Origin: Collybia mongolica
Lineage: Eukaryota > Basidiomycota > Agaricomycetes > Agaricales > Clitocybaceae
Reading direction: 5' to 3'
DNA: 64,000 nucleotides
Assembly (NCBI GenBank): GCA_013420905.1
Contig: JAAXNY010000001.1
Location: 3,472,001-3,536,000, forward strand
Shown here: positions 38,238-50,284 of the stretch, one piece after another
Position numbering within the stretch: position 1 is the stretch's first letter
Layout: each line of letters starts with the position of its first letter
Position numbers and translations under genes: made by a program
The notes under the pieces: model-generated
The model's database searches: none
Told to the model about the DNA's origin: nothing
Seen by the model: only the letters and a program-made list of their open reading frames with translations

Positions 38238-38664
38238 ATAAAACAACATTGTTGACAATTAAGCGCGTGATTGGACACTTGTATGCCCACGTGGTATAAA
38301 CGCGAATAGTTATCCACCACAACTTCTTTTGCGCCATCACGTCCGAAGAGCACTTTATGGTTACCTATGTACCAAAGATATATTCAACTCGAAGAAAGGA
38401 ACGCATCACTAATACTATATGGACCCATGGTCTCTCAAACGGGCCTTGGCAGTGCAAGCACTCTACCAACCCCTCCACCCGCGGCCGCGGTCAAGGTGTC
38501 AATAACACCAAAGGAAAGCTTCTATTGCCTAGGTTAAGCAATAACTTAGATGTGAACCCTGGTCATATGAGGTCGATCAACTGACCATTCCCAAGGATGC
38601 TTCAAAAGCGAACAGCATCGTCATTTCCTCTCACTCATTTCCACCAGTCAGTCCACTTCTAATA
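38238..38664. promoter_or_regulatory. Upstream region of the FAD monooxygenase
   Basis: About 430 bp between the LINE and the monooxygenase ATG, presumably carrying its promoter. Before the LINE inserted it was continuous with the 3' flank of the zinc-finger gene. Confidence 0.3.
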
Positions 38665-40393
38665 ATGCCCGAGACACTCCACATCGCAATAGTGTGAGTC
38701 CGCCTCAAAACTATGTTACCCTGAAACTGATCATCTGTAGTGGTGGAGGGATTGGAGGACTGGCCTTGGCTGTGGCCCTTTCGAAAAGCTCCTACCATAG
38801 CTCGATAATCGTGGATATATATGAGGCAGCAGCAGAAATTGCAGAGATAGGCGCGGGAATAGCGATCTTACCGCGAACTTGGGAGATTCTTAAGATTCTT
38901 GGTTTATCCATAGACTTGACAGGTTATTTGACCAGCACCCCCAGTTCAGAACCAAGCAAGCAACGTTCATTCTTCACATTGATATGGTGTTTTTCTCACA
39001 GCGCTTCCAGGTATCGTCTTTAAGTTCAGGAAAAGCGACCAGCCTGAAGGAGTCGCTATTCAAGACTTAGTAATGAATGGTAAGTTTAAGCAGACTAGTC
39101 ACTTCCACTCACCCTACTAATACCGATAGGTGGAATGCTGACCTTCCACAGGGCTGATGTGCAACGAGCATTTTTGAAGCACCTCGGCCCTAATTGCCGT
39201 ATTCATCTTTCTCGACGCCTGGTCTCCTTTGCTGAATCTGAAACCAAGATTCAACTCAGTTTTGAAGACAATTCCAGAGCCTCTTGTGACTTGATTGTGG
39301 GAGCCGACGGAATAAACTCAGCTGTGCGCAAATCGCTCCTAAGAAAGCTTTCATCCGGGTCCGAGGGTCTCAAAGAATCCATTGAACCGAGTTGGAGTGG
39401 GACTGCGGTATACCGCGGTTTGGTCTCGAGCGAGCTCCTAGCCCAGCATCTACCGGGCCACCGCGCACTCAAAAACCCGATGATGGTGAGTAGTATGTAA
39501 AATACACTTCCAATCATCTTGTGCTCAGATTACATAGTATTGCGGCAAACATAAAGTTCGGAGTGCAGTCATATTCTAGGATATATATATTCACTCGTTT
39601 ATAGCACCTGGTTGTCTACCCAGTCTCACAAGGCCGCCTTATTAATGTTGCCGCATTCGCCTCTCAACCTAACGGAGAAGGTACCGTGTTTCCTGGTGCG
39701 ACGGTCGCCGACGTCTCCAATAAAGAACTGATGGCAATGTACAATGGGTGGGAGGACGAAGTTCAAGCATTACTCAAGGTATGTGGATGGTTCTCCCCTG
39801 AGTACTCCGCAGCACAAACCCATAATTTCCTTTAGTGTATTGAAAAACCATCCCGTTGGGCAATACACGCCCTCAGCCCACTCAAGATCTATGCCTCAGG
39901 GCGAGTTGCACTTCTGGGTGATGCTGTCAGTCCACGTTTGCAGGATCATTTCTGTCAAACTCAACCTTTTTATGTGACCAGGCCCACGCAATGACGCCTC
40001 ATCAAGGTTCAGGTGCTGGTCAGGCAATTGAGGTATGCCCGTTCTTTGACGCCCAATATGAACATACTAAATCGAAGTTGATATTTCCAGGACGCTTACA
40101 TTCTTGCTAGCGTTATAATCGGCGCCTTTCACGCAAAGGCACCCGTCGCTCGCACTACAGAAGTTTATAACACGGTCCGGCAACCCTTCGGTAACGGTGT
40201 GCTGAACGCATCGCGGAATCAGGGGAAGTTGTACCAGATGACTGCCCCCGGCTTTGAATATGTCCGAGAAGGTGATTGCACGGTACCTTTTAGCAAACTA
40301 TCGGACATAGTCGCAAAGGTCGCGGAGGGGTGGAAATGGGCGTGGACGACGTCGATAGAGAGTGACCGCAAACGAGCGTTGGCAATGCTCTGA
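38665..40393 (+). CDS. FAD-dependent monooxygenase (salicylate-hydroxylase type)
   Basis: Flavin hydroxylase using NAD(P)H and O2 on an aromatic or similar small substrate. Eight exons: 38665-38693, 38741-38964, 39002-39079, 39130-39485, 39605-39778, 39836-39925, 39982-40032 and 40091-40393, giving 434 residues. The N-terminal Rossmann motif is split by intron 1: HIAIV then GGGIGGLALAVALSK, with Glu in DIYEAA binding the FAD ribose. CDLIVGADGINSAVR is the DG motif. RVALLGDAAHAMTPHQGSGAGQAIED is the second FAD block (GD motif), cut by two introns. The C-terminus has SVIIGAFHAK and the usual trailing helices. No signal peptide or membrane span. The substrate cannot be told from sequence. It is a single gene with no biosynthetic cluster partner nearby. 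Confidence 0.9.
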
Positions 40394-41726
40394 GGTCTGA
40401 TTCACCACAGAGCCTATGTTTTCTTATCTTCAAACTATCCAGAGTCACTCAATCAGAGACATGTAAACCTGTACGCATTGCATCTTTGATCTACCCGACT
40501 GGTGACCTTGGTGACCCCAAGTTCTCCCCCGCGTGGATTATACCATGACAACAACTTTCGCTTTACTCTTCAACTTAACGTCTTTGTTATAAAGCACAGT
40601 GAAATTTTGCTCCCCACACGTTCCAGTCCTTCAATTCCTTCGCTTTACTTTCCAAATTTATCGGGCTGGTCTCTTCTATTTTTTCTCGAAACTGGCTATT
40701 TGACGTTCTTGATGTTGAAACCCAATGTGCTATTCTAATCAGCTTTTATCCTCTTGACTGCAACCCTCACACTCTCTGGCAAGTCTCAAAAATAGCAAAG
40801 TATTGATTTTCAACCCTACAGAAACACGTACCCGGCCCCTTTGAAGCGCGTGAATCCCGGCTTCGTCACGGGTTCCATTGCTTTGGCTCCTGAGTTTGAT
40901 GCAGGTCTTCCGGCACTGGAGAAAGCGGTGACACGTACCACCGCTGTGCGCACTTTTACATCGCTTTAGAAGAGCATATCAGCCAACTACTGTTATTATG
41001 CAGTTCAGGTTGCACCTGGTGTTTCAGATATAATCTCGGGAGGCATTGCATACAGCATGGTTGACTTCTAGAAGTCTATAAGTTCGCCTCTTGGGTTCGT
41101 TTTGTGTCTGACGACTGTTAATCGCAGTAATAAGTTTGTCATTCCGGCTGAAGTAGCAACGGCAGACTTGAATCTGTTACAAGATCAACTGAACACCTAC
41201 CTTGCATTAGAGGCTGGAGTCAGGGTACATCCCGAAAAATCTATTTCGCCACTCTACTTCTGACCGTGCCGATTGATATTCTCAGCAAAACTCTGGCAAT
41301 CTGTTGAGCTGACTCAAGGGGCCAAAATTCTTTCTCCAGTTCCGGATTGCCCGAGTCCAACAAGCACAGGGCGTCAAGCTTAGTGGGGCAGCAACAGTTG
41401 AACACCAACTGGACAAGGTTACCAAGGTGAGGACTGGTATCGATCCGCCACGATAGCATTGATTCTGACCGTCCAATCGACGAGAACGCTGTTGATGCAT
41501 CCGCTGCTGGGGTGGCCCGGGTGAAAGCGTATTCATAACGGCTTTAGATTACACTTGGCTGGTCTTTGTTGGTAATTATACATGTATTTGAGTTGTTGGG
41601 TGTGAATGGTAATATGTTGAAAAGTTGGAACCCAATGACAGGTGGATATAAAGCTCCCGAATTTTCCCCAGAAAGTCCCTGCAATCACAGTCTTTTAAGC
41701 CAAAGACATCTAAAACCGGCCCAGCG
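40394..41726 (+). other. Region with possible decayed gene
   Basis: Between 40.81 and 41.54 kb the plus strand has protein-like segments separated by stops: YPAPLKRVNPGFVTGSIALA (near 40.83 kb), YAVQVAPGVSDIISGGIAYS (near 41.01 kb), FVIPAEVATADLNLLQDQLN (near 41.14 kb) and KLWQSVELTQGAKILS (near 41.29 kb). They keep a sensible order and short intron-like gaps, but several joins run into stop codons, so this may be a pseudogene or a gene whose exons I have placed wrongly. I do not recognise the family. Confidence 0.25.
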
Positions 41727-42206
41727 ATGCCAAAGCCTACTTTCGTTGATATGGCCGCATATAACCGATACCCAGACACAGAGGAGGACAAAGAGGTCTT
41801 CGTGCAGGCGGCTGGTCACCAGGCGAAAGCAATGGAGGTCCATCGACATATGCTGATCTGTTGGTTGAACACTAGTTCATCAAAGAAAGACATTGGGGTG
41901 TACCAGATAATACAGCTTGAAAGGCGGGGAATTCACTACCACTACTACTACCCCATCGTCGAAACACGTTCAGCCCAAGTAATGGCCGAACACCAGACAT
42001 GGTCCCTGGGGGTTCTCTCACGCGACCAACGAGAACTTCTCTTGGAGTTGGCAGAAGATGTTGAATTCAAGAAGGAGTCAGCAACGGAGGGGTGTCAAGT
42101 GTGGACGGCGAAGTTATTGAGGGAGATGACGCGGAATGGATTAGTGTCGCAAGAGCTTGTAACGAAGATCCGCAGGGAGGTGCCACTTCCAGACATTGAA
42201 TTCTGA
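41727..42206 (+). CDS. Unidentified single-exon protein, 159 residues
   Basis: An intronless frame from ATG at 41727 (MPKPTFVDMAAYNRYPDTEED) to TGA at 42206. It is a soluble, acidic-to-neutral protein without signal peptide. Around residues 60-100 it has alternating hydrophobic strands (DIGVYQIIQLERRGIHYHYY) and then a helical C-terminus with QVWTAKLLREMTRNGLVS. I do not recognise a named family; the arrangement resembles small lineage-specific proteins of mushrooms. It lies 132 bp upstream of the ASXH/DEUBAD gene in the same direction. Confidence 0.55.
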   Translation: MPKPTFVDMAAYNRYPDTEEDKEVFVQAAGHQAKAMEVHRHMLICWLNTSSSKKDIGVYQIIQLERRGIHYHYYYPIVETRSAQVMAEHQTWSLGVLSRDQRELLLELAEDVEFKKESATEGCQVWTAKLLREMTRNGLVSQELVTKIRREVPLPDIEF

Positions 42207-42338
42207 CATACTATGTATGTACCTTGCTCTGGGTTCCGAATCAGTTTAAATAACAAATGTAGTGGTGGTGCAAGAGAAGAGACGTTTGATTTGTTGATTG
42301 TCGTTTCCCCTCACGCTTGAACCTAAACCCGTTCTACA

Positions 42339-43607
42339 ATGGCAGACCGTCCTCGACGCACCACACGCCAACCGGCCAAATTCCAAGAACCTGCTCCTGT
42401 CGTTGCACGACCAAAGCGTAAAGTTCAAGATGCAGACAACCCCATCAATATACTGCGGTTGTTGCTCAAGAGTCCAAAAAGTGCTCTCACAAGCATAGAT
42501 ATCTCTGTACGTCGGACTCAGCTCTGGTTCATCCTCAAAGCTGCAATTGTCTCCGAACCAGTTGTCAGGCAACGAGCTGCTCAACGGATTTCATCTCCAT
42601 TCCTTAGGATCTCGTGAATGCCAGTTCCTGGAACATGCTGTCTCCAGAATCGCAAACGATGCTCAAGACTCTGCTCCCACCGACCGCATTCCATGGCTAC
42701 CAACCGGCCCTTGAACCAAGTCACCCCTCTGCTATTGATTCTATGGCTGTAGACCAGCCTATTAGTGGTCTACTCTCCGACACGCTTGATAGTTCTGTCT
42801 TTACAGATCCTCACTTTCTGGCTGCTGCCCATACATTCCAAGACCACATATATTCCGATTGGTTATCGGATGCCCACGCCGAGAAAGTAAAACAATTTCA
42901 AGCCGGAATTTTTGATGGGACCCTGTCAGCACCATGGAAGGATGAGGCTTGGGAGAAGAACAACAAGGCTAACGTCCCGTCTGTGGCCGAGAAGGGAATA
43001 GCGTCGCCATCCATGATAGACTTCTCAAACAGGGCGGGGTACGACACGTATATTCGTTGTTACACAAACTTGATAGCTAATGCCTGTGTCTCGGTGCAGC
43101 GAAGCAGCAGAAGTGAAACTTGCCACCCTTGCAAGAAAGGGGGTGATCAAGGTTGGCGATGTTATTGCCTACAAACGAAATTTTATGAACGTCAATGTAA
43201 CCGTCGAGAAGGATGCTATTGTATAGTGCTCCGATCCTCAACCTATAAGCATCTGACTTGTTTTTCAGATCCAATCCATGCATCCCAAAACATACGCCCT
43301 TACGGTCCTATTAGAACCAGGATCAACACAACATCTACCGGGACACCTTTTATCACAACAACCATTAGATCCATCAGCGCCAACGCAAGCGATGACCATC
43401 ACCACTCCGGCCATGCTTGAAAATGGAGTGCTCGATATTGATGGACGTGTGAACAAATCCAGTCGACCGAATGGAAATGCATGGAAATGCTTTACCGTCT
43501 GGCGATTTAGGGGGGAGGCCGTCAGCTCTGACGATGACGTACGGGGTGGCAGGCAAAACTATGGTACACTGTTCTATTTGAGGGGCAGTTATCATTTCGA
43601 TAAATAG
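42339..43607 (+). CDS. ASXH/DEUBAD-domain chromatin protein
   Basis: Four exons: 42339-42506, 42608-43038, 43100-43220 and 43269-43607, giving 352 residues. It starts MADRPRRTTRQPAKFQEP, a basic tail. An Asx-homology (DEUBAD) domain follows from about residue 45: ILRLLLKSPKSALTS, DLVNASSWNMLSPESQTMLK, LLPPTAFHGYQP and FQDHIYSDWLSDAHAEKV. DEUBAD domains bind UCH37/BAP1-type deubiquitinases. The C-terminal part (EAAEVKLATLARKGVIKVGD, AYKRNF, MHPKTYALTVLLEPGS, KCFTVWRFRGE, SDDDVRGGR) looks like an Asxl-type RAMA-like module. Interestingly, a UCH37-type enzyme is encoded 1 kb downstream on the other strand. Function in chromatin is inferred from the domain only. Confidence 0.78.
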
Positions 43608-44653
43608 AAGGGCGATAGAATTGTAGAAGCCGGAATCTCAGGTCAGGAGTTAAACATTTAGTAATAACCTTTAATTATTCTTTTCGGAGATCATGCTTGT
43701 GCAGCGGGCTCCCCCCTACCCACTACGTTGCCTCCGACGATCCCTGCAAGTCACATTTCACTACTGGACGAAACAACTCCTTCACCCCAACACGTGTAGT
43801 ACATGCACTCTGACGAAGAGGGTCTACCTGCAAACACATGTTTGGTATGATCAACCCGTTTCCACAACCAAAGCTCCGTCTCGATTGCTTCAGTCGGTAA
43901 TTAGTGGCTCTCAGCATGCAGCATGTACATATACCTGGAAACATAGAGACTCCAACCAAGGCGAGGAGTTGTGTCACGATCTCGACCACAAGTGGTGCTG
44001 GATGGGACCATGGGACCGGCGGGGCAATTGTTTTTTGGGCGTCTTGGCAGTACGGTGCTCTGGGTCACACTCTTGCTCGTGTAGGGTTTCTGACTCGGAA
44101 GAGATGGACGACGCGAGCGCGTCAACACCTGTGACCCACCGTTGATATAATGCATACTGTACTTTTTTGCCCGGTCCGTATATATCTCAATGTTTCGCTT
44201 CCTCGAGATGTTCACACCGTAGTGCACTGGACGACATTTGAACCTCGCCTGTAGATAGTCGAGCATGTCAAGAACAAAGCATTCTCGAACAGACCCTTGG
44301 TTGATTAGGAATGTACACGTATGATCGTTAATAGTAGCTAATGTGCAAATATCGCGACCTCGTCACCACCCCCTACACAAAGCGAAGGTTAATGTGGCCA
44401 ATGAGACCTTCGTCTCATCAGAAGATATATAGTATTTAGCCTTTAACGTAAATGAGTTCCATTAGGACGCAACACGATTTTACAGGTATACAAGAACTTG
44501 ACTTGGAGGAGGGCCTATATCAGTAAACTTCGCAACAAGTAAAACCGAACTCACAAGATGGATAGGCTGGGAATATAAAAATACAAAGCATTTCCAAAGC
44601 AAAACATCAAAGCAGAACAAAAGAACCCAACATCTAGCCGCGAGGGAAGAATC
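43608..44653. other. Convergent intergenic stretch, no supported gene
   Basis: 1 kb between the converging DEUBAD and UCH37 genes. Open frames of 90-150 codons exist on both strands at 43.69-44.27 kb but show no known motif. Confidence 0.35.
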
Positions 44654-46321
44654 CTAATACTTACCCTTCCCGTTAGTAGGAGCCCTAGGCTTATTTGTGC
44701 CATTGCTCCCGCCCTTGATCTTTCTTCCACTCTCATCTAGATCAAGCAACGCAGTGAGCAGACCCTCACCGTGTAGTCTCTCGATGAGCGAAGTGAAAAA
44801 CGGCTCATAGTCGAATGTCCGCTTTACATGGTCGGTCTACATATGGGGTCAGTACTACCACTGATGATGACGGAGGACAAAACCGACGTTCGACCTCATA
44901 GCCTTCGCAACTTCGTCATCTACTGCGACCTTTGCCCTCAAAGTGTTTCTTATGCATGCCTCCCACGCCGAAATCAGGTTTCTCTCGGGCATATCCAATA
45001 CGTTGATGTTCATATCCTGCTTTCTTGCTCCAAAGTCCTTGGCATAAGTTACCCCAGTGTCTGACGAGGATGTGTTGTTGAGGCCTTGAGCAGAAGCCAT
45101 GAGTGTTGGATCTATCTAAAAACAGGTCAAGTTTGGCTCGGCATGGACACACCGAGCACACCTTCTCTTCCCATCCCGCTCCCAGGCGGTTCTCCAGTGC
45201 TATTCTCTCCCGCTTCAAAAGTTCCAGTTCGTCACTCGCCTTCTCATACATCCCGTCTACGATGGCCAACAGACTGAAGCGAATGTTACTCCCACCCTCC
45301 GCCGAGCCGCCATACTTCTCCATTTTCATCCGAAGGGCTGGTCTCACAACATCCATCCAGTCAGAGTTCGGTGGCGATAGTTCGCCAACCTCCAGTGGAC
45401 CAGATTTAAGCCCGTCGAGCTCCCACACTTTGCCGTAGGCGGGCACATACCCAACGAAGTGATAAGCTTCATCTCCTTCAGGTTCCTCTTCTTTCTCATC
45501 CTTCACTGGGGCAGTTTTCGCCCGCTTCGCTGGGGGAGGTTTTGTACCACGCTTCGGGGTCGTTTTTGGCTTCACTAGAGTTTTAGCCTTCAGCTTAGAT
45601 TTCGCATTATTTAGAGTTGTGATAGCAAGTGCATTTAATGCGCCGCGCAGGTCGGCTGGCCTATTGATTGTGTCAAATGCGTTCGCTTGAGAAAATGTCA
45701 CAAGTCATACCGTGCAAGGGAGTTGTGGGCCTGTCGAAGCAACGGCGAGTTTGTAACAGCTAAACCTCTCATCTACAATCCTTGACTCGGAACGATATGA
45801 AACGAAAAATGTGTGTCACGCACCACTGGAGACATGTTTTGCGTGTCGTCTTTGAATGTTCGTAAGTTGTCCCCAATGTCGATTTCGGGACAATTTAACA
45901 CAACATTGAGAATGGCATGCGAGGCACATGCATCGTCGCTGAGTTGATTTGCAAACCACACGCGTTCAGCAGCAGGATCGTCGAATTCGGTGGGGCGATG
46001 ATTATCTTTGCGCCACAAAAAGCACAAGATGAGTCCGCGTGGATTGAGGTGGTCGACCGCCCAGGGTTCAATATCGTACATCTCGACCAGTTCAATGTTC
46101 CGAATGCCCAATTTACGCGTCAATGAGGTGAAAACGCCTATTTCTCGTTTCGTCAGGTCAAGCCACATCTGAGTCGTCGTAAAATGCCAGTAATCACCTG
46201 GATCCGATTCGATTACAGCAAAGGGCCCACCGACGAGGTCCAGCGGCTCCTTGTCCTCGCTCCTCTCATCTTGAGCTTGTAAAGCCACCTGAGATACTGA
46301 CGGTTGTGGTTGGAGGTCCAT
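44654..46321 (-). CDS. Ubiquitin C-terminal hydrolase UCH37/UCHL5 type (peptidase C12)
   Basis: Cysteine deubiquitinase that trims ubiquitin at the proteasome or in chromatin complexes. Six exons: 46321-46198, 46137-45824, 45772-45711, 45660-45162, 45115-44888 and 44836-44654, giving 469 residues. The N-terminus has FAVIESDPG joined to VFTSLTRKLG. The active site is complete: Gln in FANQLSDDACAS, the catalytic Cys in the same motif, His in AYHFVGYVPA and Asp in VWELDGLKSGPLEVGE. A basic insertion (KPKTTPKRGTKPPPAKRAK) separates the two halves, probably a nuclear signal and absent from animal UCH37. The coiled region KASDELELLKRERIALE leads to a ULD-like C-terminus with DYEPFFTSLIERLHGEGLL, the element that binds DEUBAD domains. 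The fifth intron has a weak donor (GTCGGT). Confidence 0.9.
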
Positions 46322-46680
46322 TAGTACGGAAAGGATCCGAGCAAGTCAACTCCGCGATACTCAAAGCGCGTCAGCTTCTCAGTCGACGTCGAGCAAAATC
46401 ACGATCTAATCGTCTCTATTCGCGTCTCAATTTGTTCTAATCACTGATTCTTTCAACGCTTCTACATTCTGGCTGAATGATTCCCACTTTTCTCCCACTT
46501 TCTGGCCTATAAAGGTACTCACCAAGCCTTGGCCAGCGGTGAAATTTCGGTGCTTATGTTCACCTGGCTTACTCCAAATTTCTCCGGACCGAAACATACC
46601 GCGACTATCCACCGAAATGCATCTCCAGAATGCTATAAAGGCTAAGTTTCTCTCACTGAAGGCTCCCATTGGCCTGCATT
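46322..46680. promoter_or_regulatory. Divergent promoter between UCH37 and GH5 genes
   Basis: 359 bp between two divergently oriented start codons; it must hold both promoters. No TATA box could be assigned with confidence. Confidence 0.4.
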
Positions 46681-48416
46681 ATGTCTCTTCTCAAAGTATC
46701 CGGAACAAAAATAGTTGACGACCAGGGTAAGGAGGTCATCCTTCGCGGGGCTGGTTTGGGAGGATGGATGAAGTAAGTCCGTCGTTGGCAAGAGCCATGC
46801 ACATCCATTCACGGGACCTATAGCATGGAGAATTTCATTTCGGGTGCGCTTGTCGAGACGTAGCGATTCAAACCCCATCTTAGCATGAGCCCTAGGATAT
46901 CCTGGCTGCGAGCATCAGATTCGCGGTGCCCTTACGGATGCGATAGGGAAGGAGAAATCCGAGTTCTTCTTTGACAAGGTGAAAAGACTTTCTCAACAAT
47001 CCAATTAGCCACTCACATTCTCCCCGACAGTTCTTAGAATATTTCTTCACCGACGCCGATGCCCAGTTCTTTAAGAGCCTCGGTCTAAATTGCATTCGTC
47101 TACCCTTCAACTATCATCATTTCGAGGGTCGGTTAGTTCAAACGTGTTCCTTTACCCTGGTTGACTTTTCTATCTAGATGACTTGAACCCCCGCGTCCTT
47201 AAAGAATCTGGATTCAAACATCTCGACCGTGTCATTGATATCTGTGCTTCACATGGGATCTACACTATCCTTGACCTCCATGCCGCGCCTGGTGGACAGA
47301 ACACTGACTGGCATTCGGACCATGGAACCCATGTTGCCGCTTGTATGCCTCCCTTCCGTCATTTCACTTCACCGTACCTAATCTTCTGCTCTTAGTCTGG
47401 AATCACAAAGACTTCCAAGACCGTGCCGTGTGGCTTTGGGAAGCACTCGCCACACATTACAAAGGAAACAAATGGATTGCCGGCTATAATCCACTCAACG
47501 AGCCCACTGACCCCACGCACACCCGTGTTGTAGCATTCTACGACCGCGTCTACAAAGCCATCCGCGCGATTGACCCCGATCACGCCATCTTCTTTGACGG
47601 CAACACTTTTGCGTCAGATTTTTCGCGTTTCGGTGACGCGCACAAGAACTGGGAAAACACAGGCTACTCCATCCATGACTACTCCTCTTATGGTTTCCCT
47701 GCTGCTCGCGAGCCCTATGTCGGATCTGACGAGCAGCGCAAGAGGCTGAGACGAAGCTATGAAAAGAAGAGAGAGTGGATGGATGAACGGGGCCTCTGTG
47801 TGTGGAACGGAGAGTGGGGGCCAGTCTACGCGAGGAAACAATATGAGGGTGAGGCAACGGACAGTATTAACGAGCACCGATACAAAGTCCTTAAAGATCA
47901 ACTGGAGATCTACAACAAGGTATTTTTATCATGTTCAAATCTACATCTTCCAGGTAGCTCACATCGTCATCACAGGATCGTCTCAGTTGGTCGATCTGGA
48001 CATACAAAGATATCGGCTTCCAAGGAATGGTCTACATTTCTCCTGACACACCCTACATGACCCTCTTCAAAGAGCACCTTGCCAAGAAGCACCGCCTCGC
48101 TGTTGATGCATGGGGTGCGGACGACTCTTCCGTCCGCCATATCTACAAACCTCTCCTCGATCATATCATTGAAGAAGTCCCAGAGAAGTTCCGTGCTCTT
48201 TACCCTGCCCCAGTGTGGAAGCTTGATAATCGTGTCTCCCGCATCTCGAGAAACATCCTCGTCAGCGAGTTCTTAATCAAGGAATGGGCCGAACACTTTG
48301 TCGGAAAGAGCAAAGAGGAGATTGACCAGATCGCAGCCAGCTTCAAGTTTGGTGAATGCTTGAAGAGAGAGGGCCTTAACACCGTTTTGACCGAGAATGC
48401 GAAGCTCGTTCAGTAA
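46681..48416 (+). CDS. Glycoside hydrolase family 5 enzyme, no signal peptide
   Basis: Retaining beta-glycosidase of clan GH-A. Seven exons: 46681-46772, 46824-46843 (only 20 nt), 46896-46978, 47031-47127, 47178-47342, 47396-47919 and 47976-48416, giving 473 residues. Start MSLLKVSGTKIVDDQGKEV, then LRGAGLGGWMNMENFISGYPG, the N-terminal strand of the barrel. CIRLP, DLHAAPGGQNTDWHSD and WIAGYNPLNEPTDP (acid/base Glu in NEP), IHDYSSYGF, and CVWNGEWGP (nucleophile Glu) complete the site. No secretion signal or membrane span is seen, unlike wall-acting exo-beta-1,3-glucanases, so an intracellular substrate such as a glycolipid is possible. I cannot assign the GH5 subfamily. Confidence 0.9.
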
Positions 48417-49251
48417 TTTGACCTTGAGCAAGTTGGCCCGGACTTTGTACAATGTAAATCAAGATATATGTATGTGGTATCCAAATATGTGACTTCCAGT
48501 TAGTGCTGGAATAAAAAACATAAATCAAATTCTGTACACGACTCGGTGGCAGGCCCTGGTTACTGGTGGCTTGAGATGCTGCATGTACTGGACGACAAAT
48601 GAAGGAATAATGTCGTAATCGCCTCGTTTTGTTTATGATTCAGTGAACTACTTTCAAGGTAAAGCTGCCGCGCTCCAATACAGCGGCTGAAGCTCCAGGA
48701 GAATCTGAGGTACAGATAGATAGATGGAAGGTCAAAAGAGAGTCGCAGGGAAATACGGTTTAGCCAAACAAATGATGGAATTTGGGCAGAATCCCGATCG
48801 TTTCATATATGTCCCACTGATGGAGGCGGTGGTTGAAAAGTGAAAGTATGGTGAAGTATGAAAGTGGCTCAAATTTTTATTATGGCAGCGGACCCACAAG
48901 ACCGGAATTTGCTCCCTACCATCACTAATTGTAACCCGCTGACGTCCGGTGAGACACAAAAAAATGTCGTGCGCATTGTGATGACGAGAAACATTCAACG
49001 TTAGGGACGTCTATCTTTCATCAACAGAGCAACGGGACAGCCAACACATCCACGGACAGGAGGTCCGCGGACGGCGAGGGGCCTGGAGAGCCTCAAAGAC
49101 TTCACAATAAAAATAACTCGGGGAAGCAGGGAAATCAGAAATCATTCATGAATCCGGCGAGATCGTGGAGACAGTTGAAACTTTCTGGTGCATCAGATTT
49201 CACAGATGTTATGTCCTGAAGAAGCCAAAAATAATATGCTGTGAACCAACG
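48417..49251. other. Convergent intergenic stretch
   Basis: Between the GH5 stop and the F-box gene stop on the other strand. It contains the 3' ends of both. No gene recognised. Confidence 0.4.
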
Positions 49252-50284
49252 TTAACAGAGAGACCGCGGACAAAGCCCACCTGAACCCATATTCTGTCGA
49301 AGAACTGTTTGTTCTGCCTGTTTCCAGATGCCTGCCTCCCGTCCAGAATGTGCTCCGCGATCGCGGAACGGGTCCGATTCTTTTAAAAACACAAGCCGAG
49401 GATCCTGGGCCGTCATTGAGTCCAAGACAGTCGCCACGGTGGCCGTCGGTAAAGGGTCGAAGATGAGAAACAAAGCGCATACTTGTAAGCGGCTACAGCG
49501 TGCTAGAACATTATCTATCATCTGGGAAATTGTGCGACCGGTGTTTTTGTCTAGCGCACGGGGACCGACTTGAAGGTCGAAGGACAAATGTGTGAGGCAC
49601 GGCAACATCTCAAAGCCCCACCACGTTGTCCAATCCTCCCACTTATTCATGACGGAGAGGTGAGAGATCTGTTCGAAGAATGGCAGCTGAAATCTAGGAT
49701 ATGGGGAGCCCAAAACGCTGTGCAAGAGCACTGACAGTTTCTTTGGACGGAGTGGACCGAGGGCGGCGGTGATCGCAGGGTGTGGGAGGCACGCCGACGG
49801 ATTCCAGGTGTTTGGGACCACCCAGAAAGTCAGGCTGGTGATACCTTTACATGCAGAGATAATTCTGGCTGTGCGATCGTTGTGAACGTCGTAGGAGATG
49901 CAGAGAGATATGACGCGGGTGGCAAAAAATGTTCGTGGCTTCGTTTGTGAGGTCTCAATAGTTCGCAAGAACGCGCGACTTGTCGTCTCACGATGGAGGT
50001 TTACGACTGAGTAAAGAATTAGTTCTATCCTTGAAAAGAGATACGTGGGTCAGTCGACCCCGTTCAAACAGACCTTATTGCAGTGCCACTCACCATGTCT
50101 GAACAACACGAGAGACAAATACCAATTTCAACGCCGCCCTCTTGTCATCGTAGTAGACGTGCTCGAATATGGCACGCAACACATCATGAGGGAGGAGTGG
50201 TCGTAGGGGGTGTACACGAAGCATTGTGAATGTCAGTGGGATTGAAAGATCCGAGTCGATGCGAGTGGCCAGTATTTTGAGCAC
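49252..50284 (-). CDS. F-box domain protein
   Basis: Likely substrate receptor of an SCF ubiquitin ligase, of the large Agaricomycete F-box group. Exon 1 holds a short F-box: RPLLPHDVLRAIFEHVYYDD then LKLVFVSRVVQTW. It joins, after a GTGAGT...CAAG intron at about 50.02-50.09 kb, to IELILYSVVNLHRETTSRAF. The rest is a leucine-rich, repeat-like beta/alpha region (TRVISLCISYDV, ACKGITSLTFWVV, KKLSVLLHSVLGS, FFEQISHLSVMNKWEDW, CLTHLSFDLQVG, SRLQVCALFLIFD), as in F-box proteins with weak leucine-rich repeats. The start may be the Met at 50224 rather than 50284. About 300 residues. Its target is unknown. Confidence 0.72.

Noticed and set aside
38105..38353. N-terminal extension of LINE ORF1 to a Met at 38353
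   Set aside because: The extension crosses the target duplication at 38222-38237 and would use host sequence, so the ORF1 start was set at the Met at 38104.
43693..44266. Possible small gene between the DEUBAD and UCH37 genes
   Set aside because: Frames on both strands lack motifs and could not be joined into one convincing protein.
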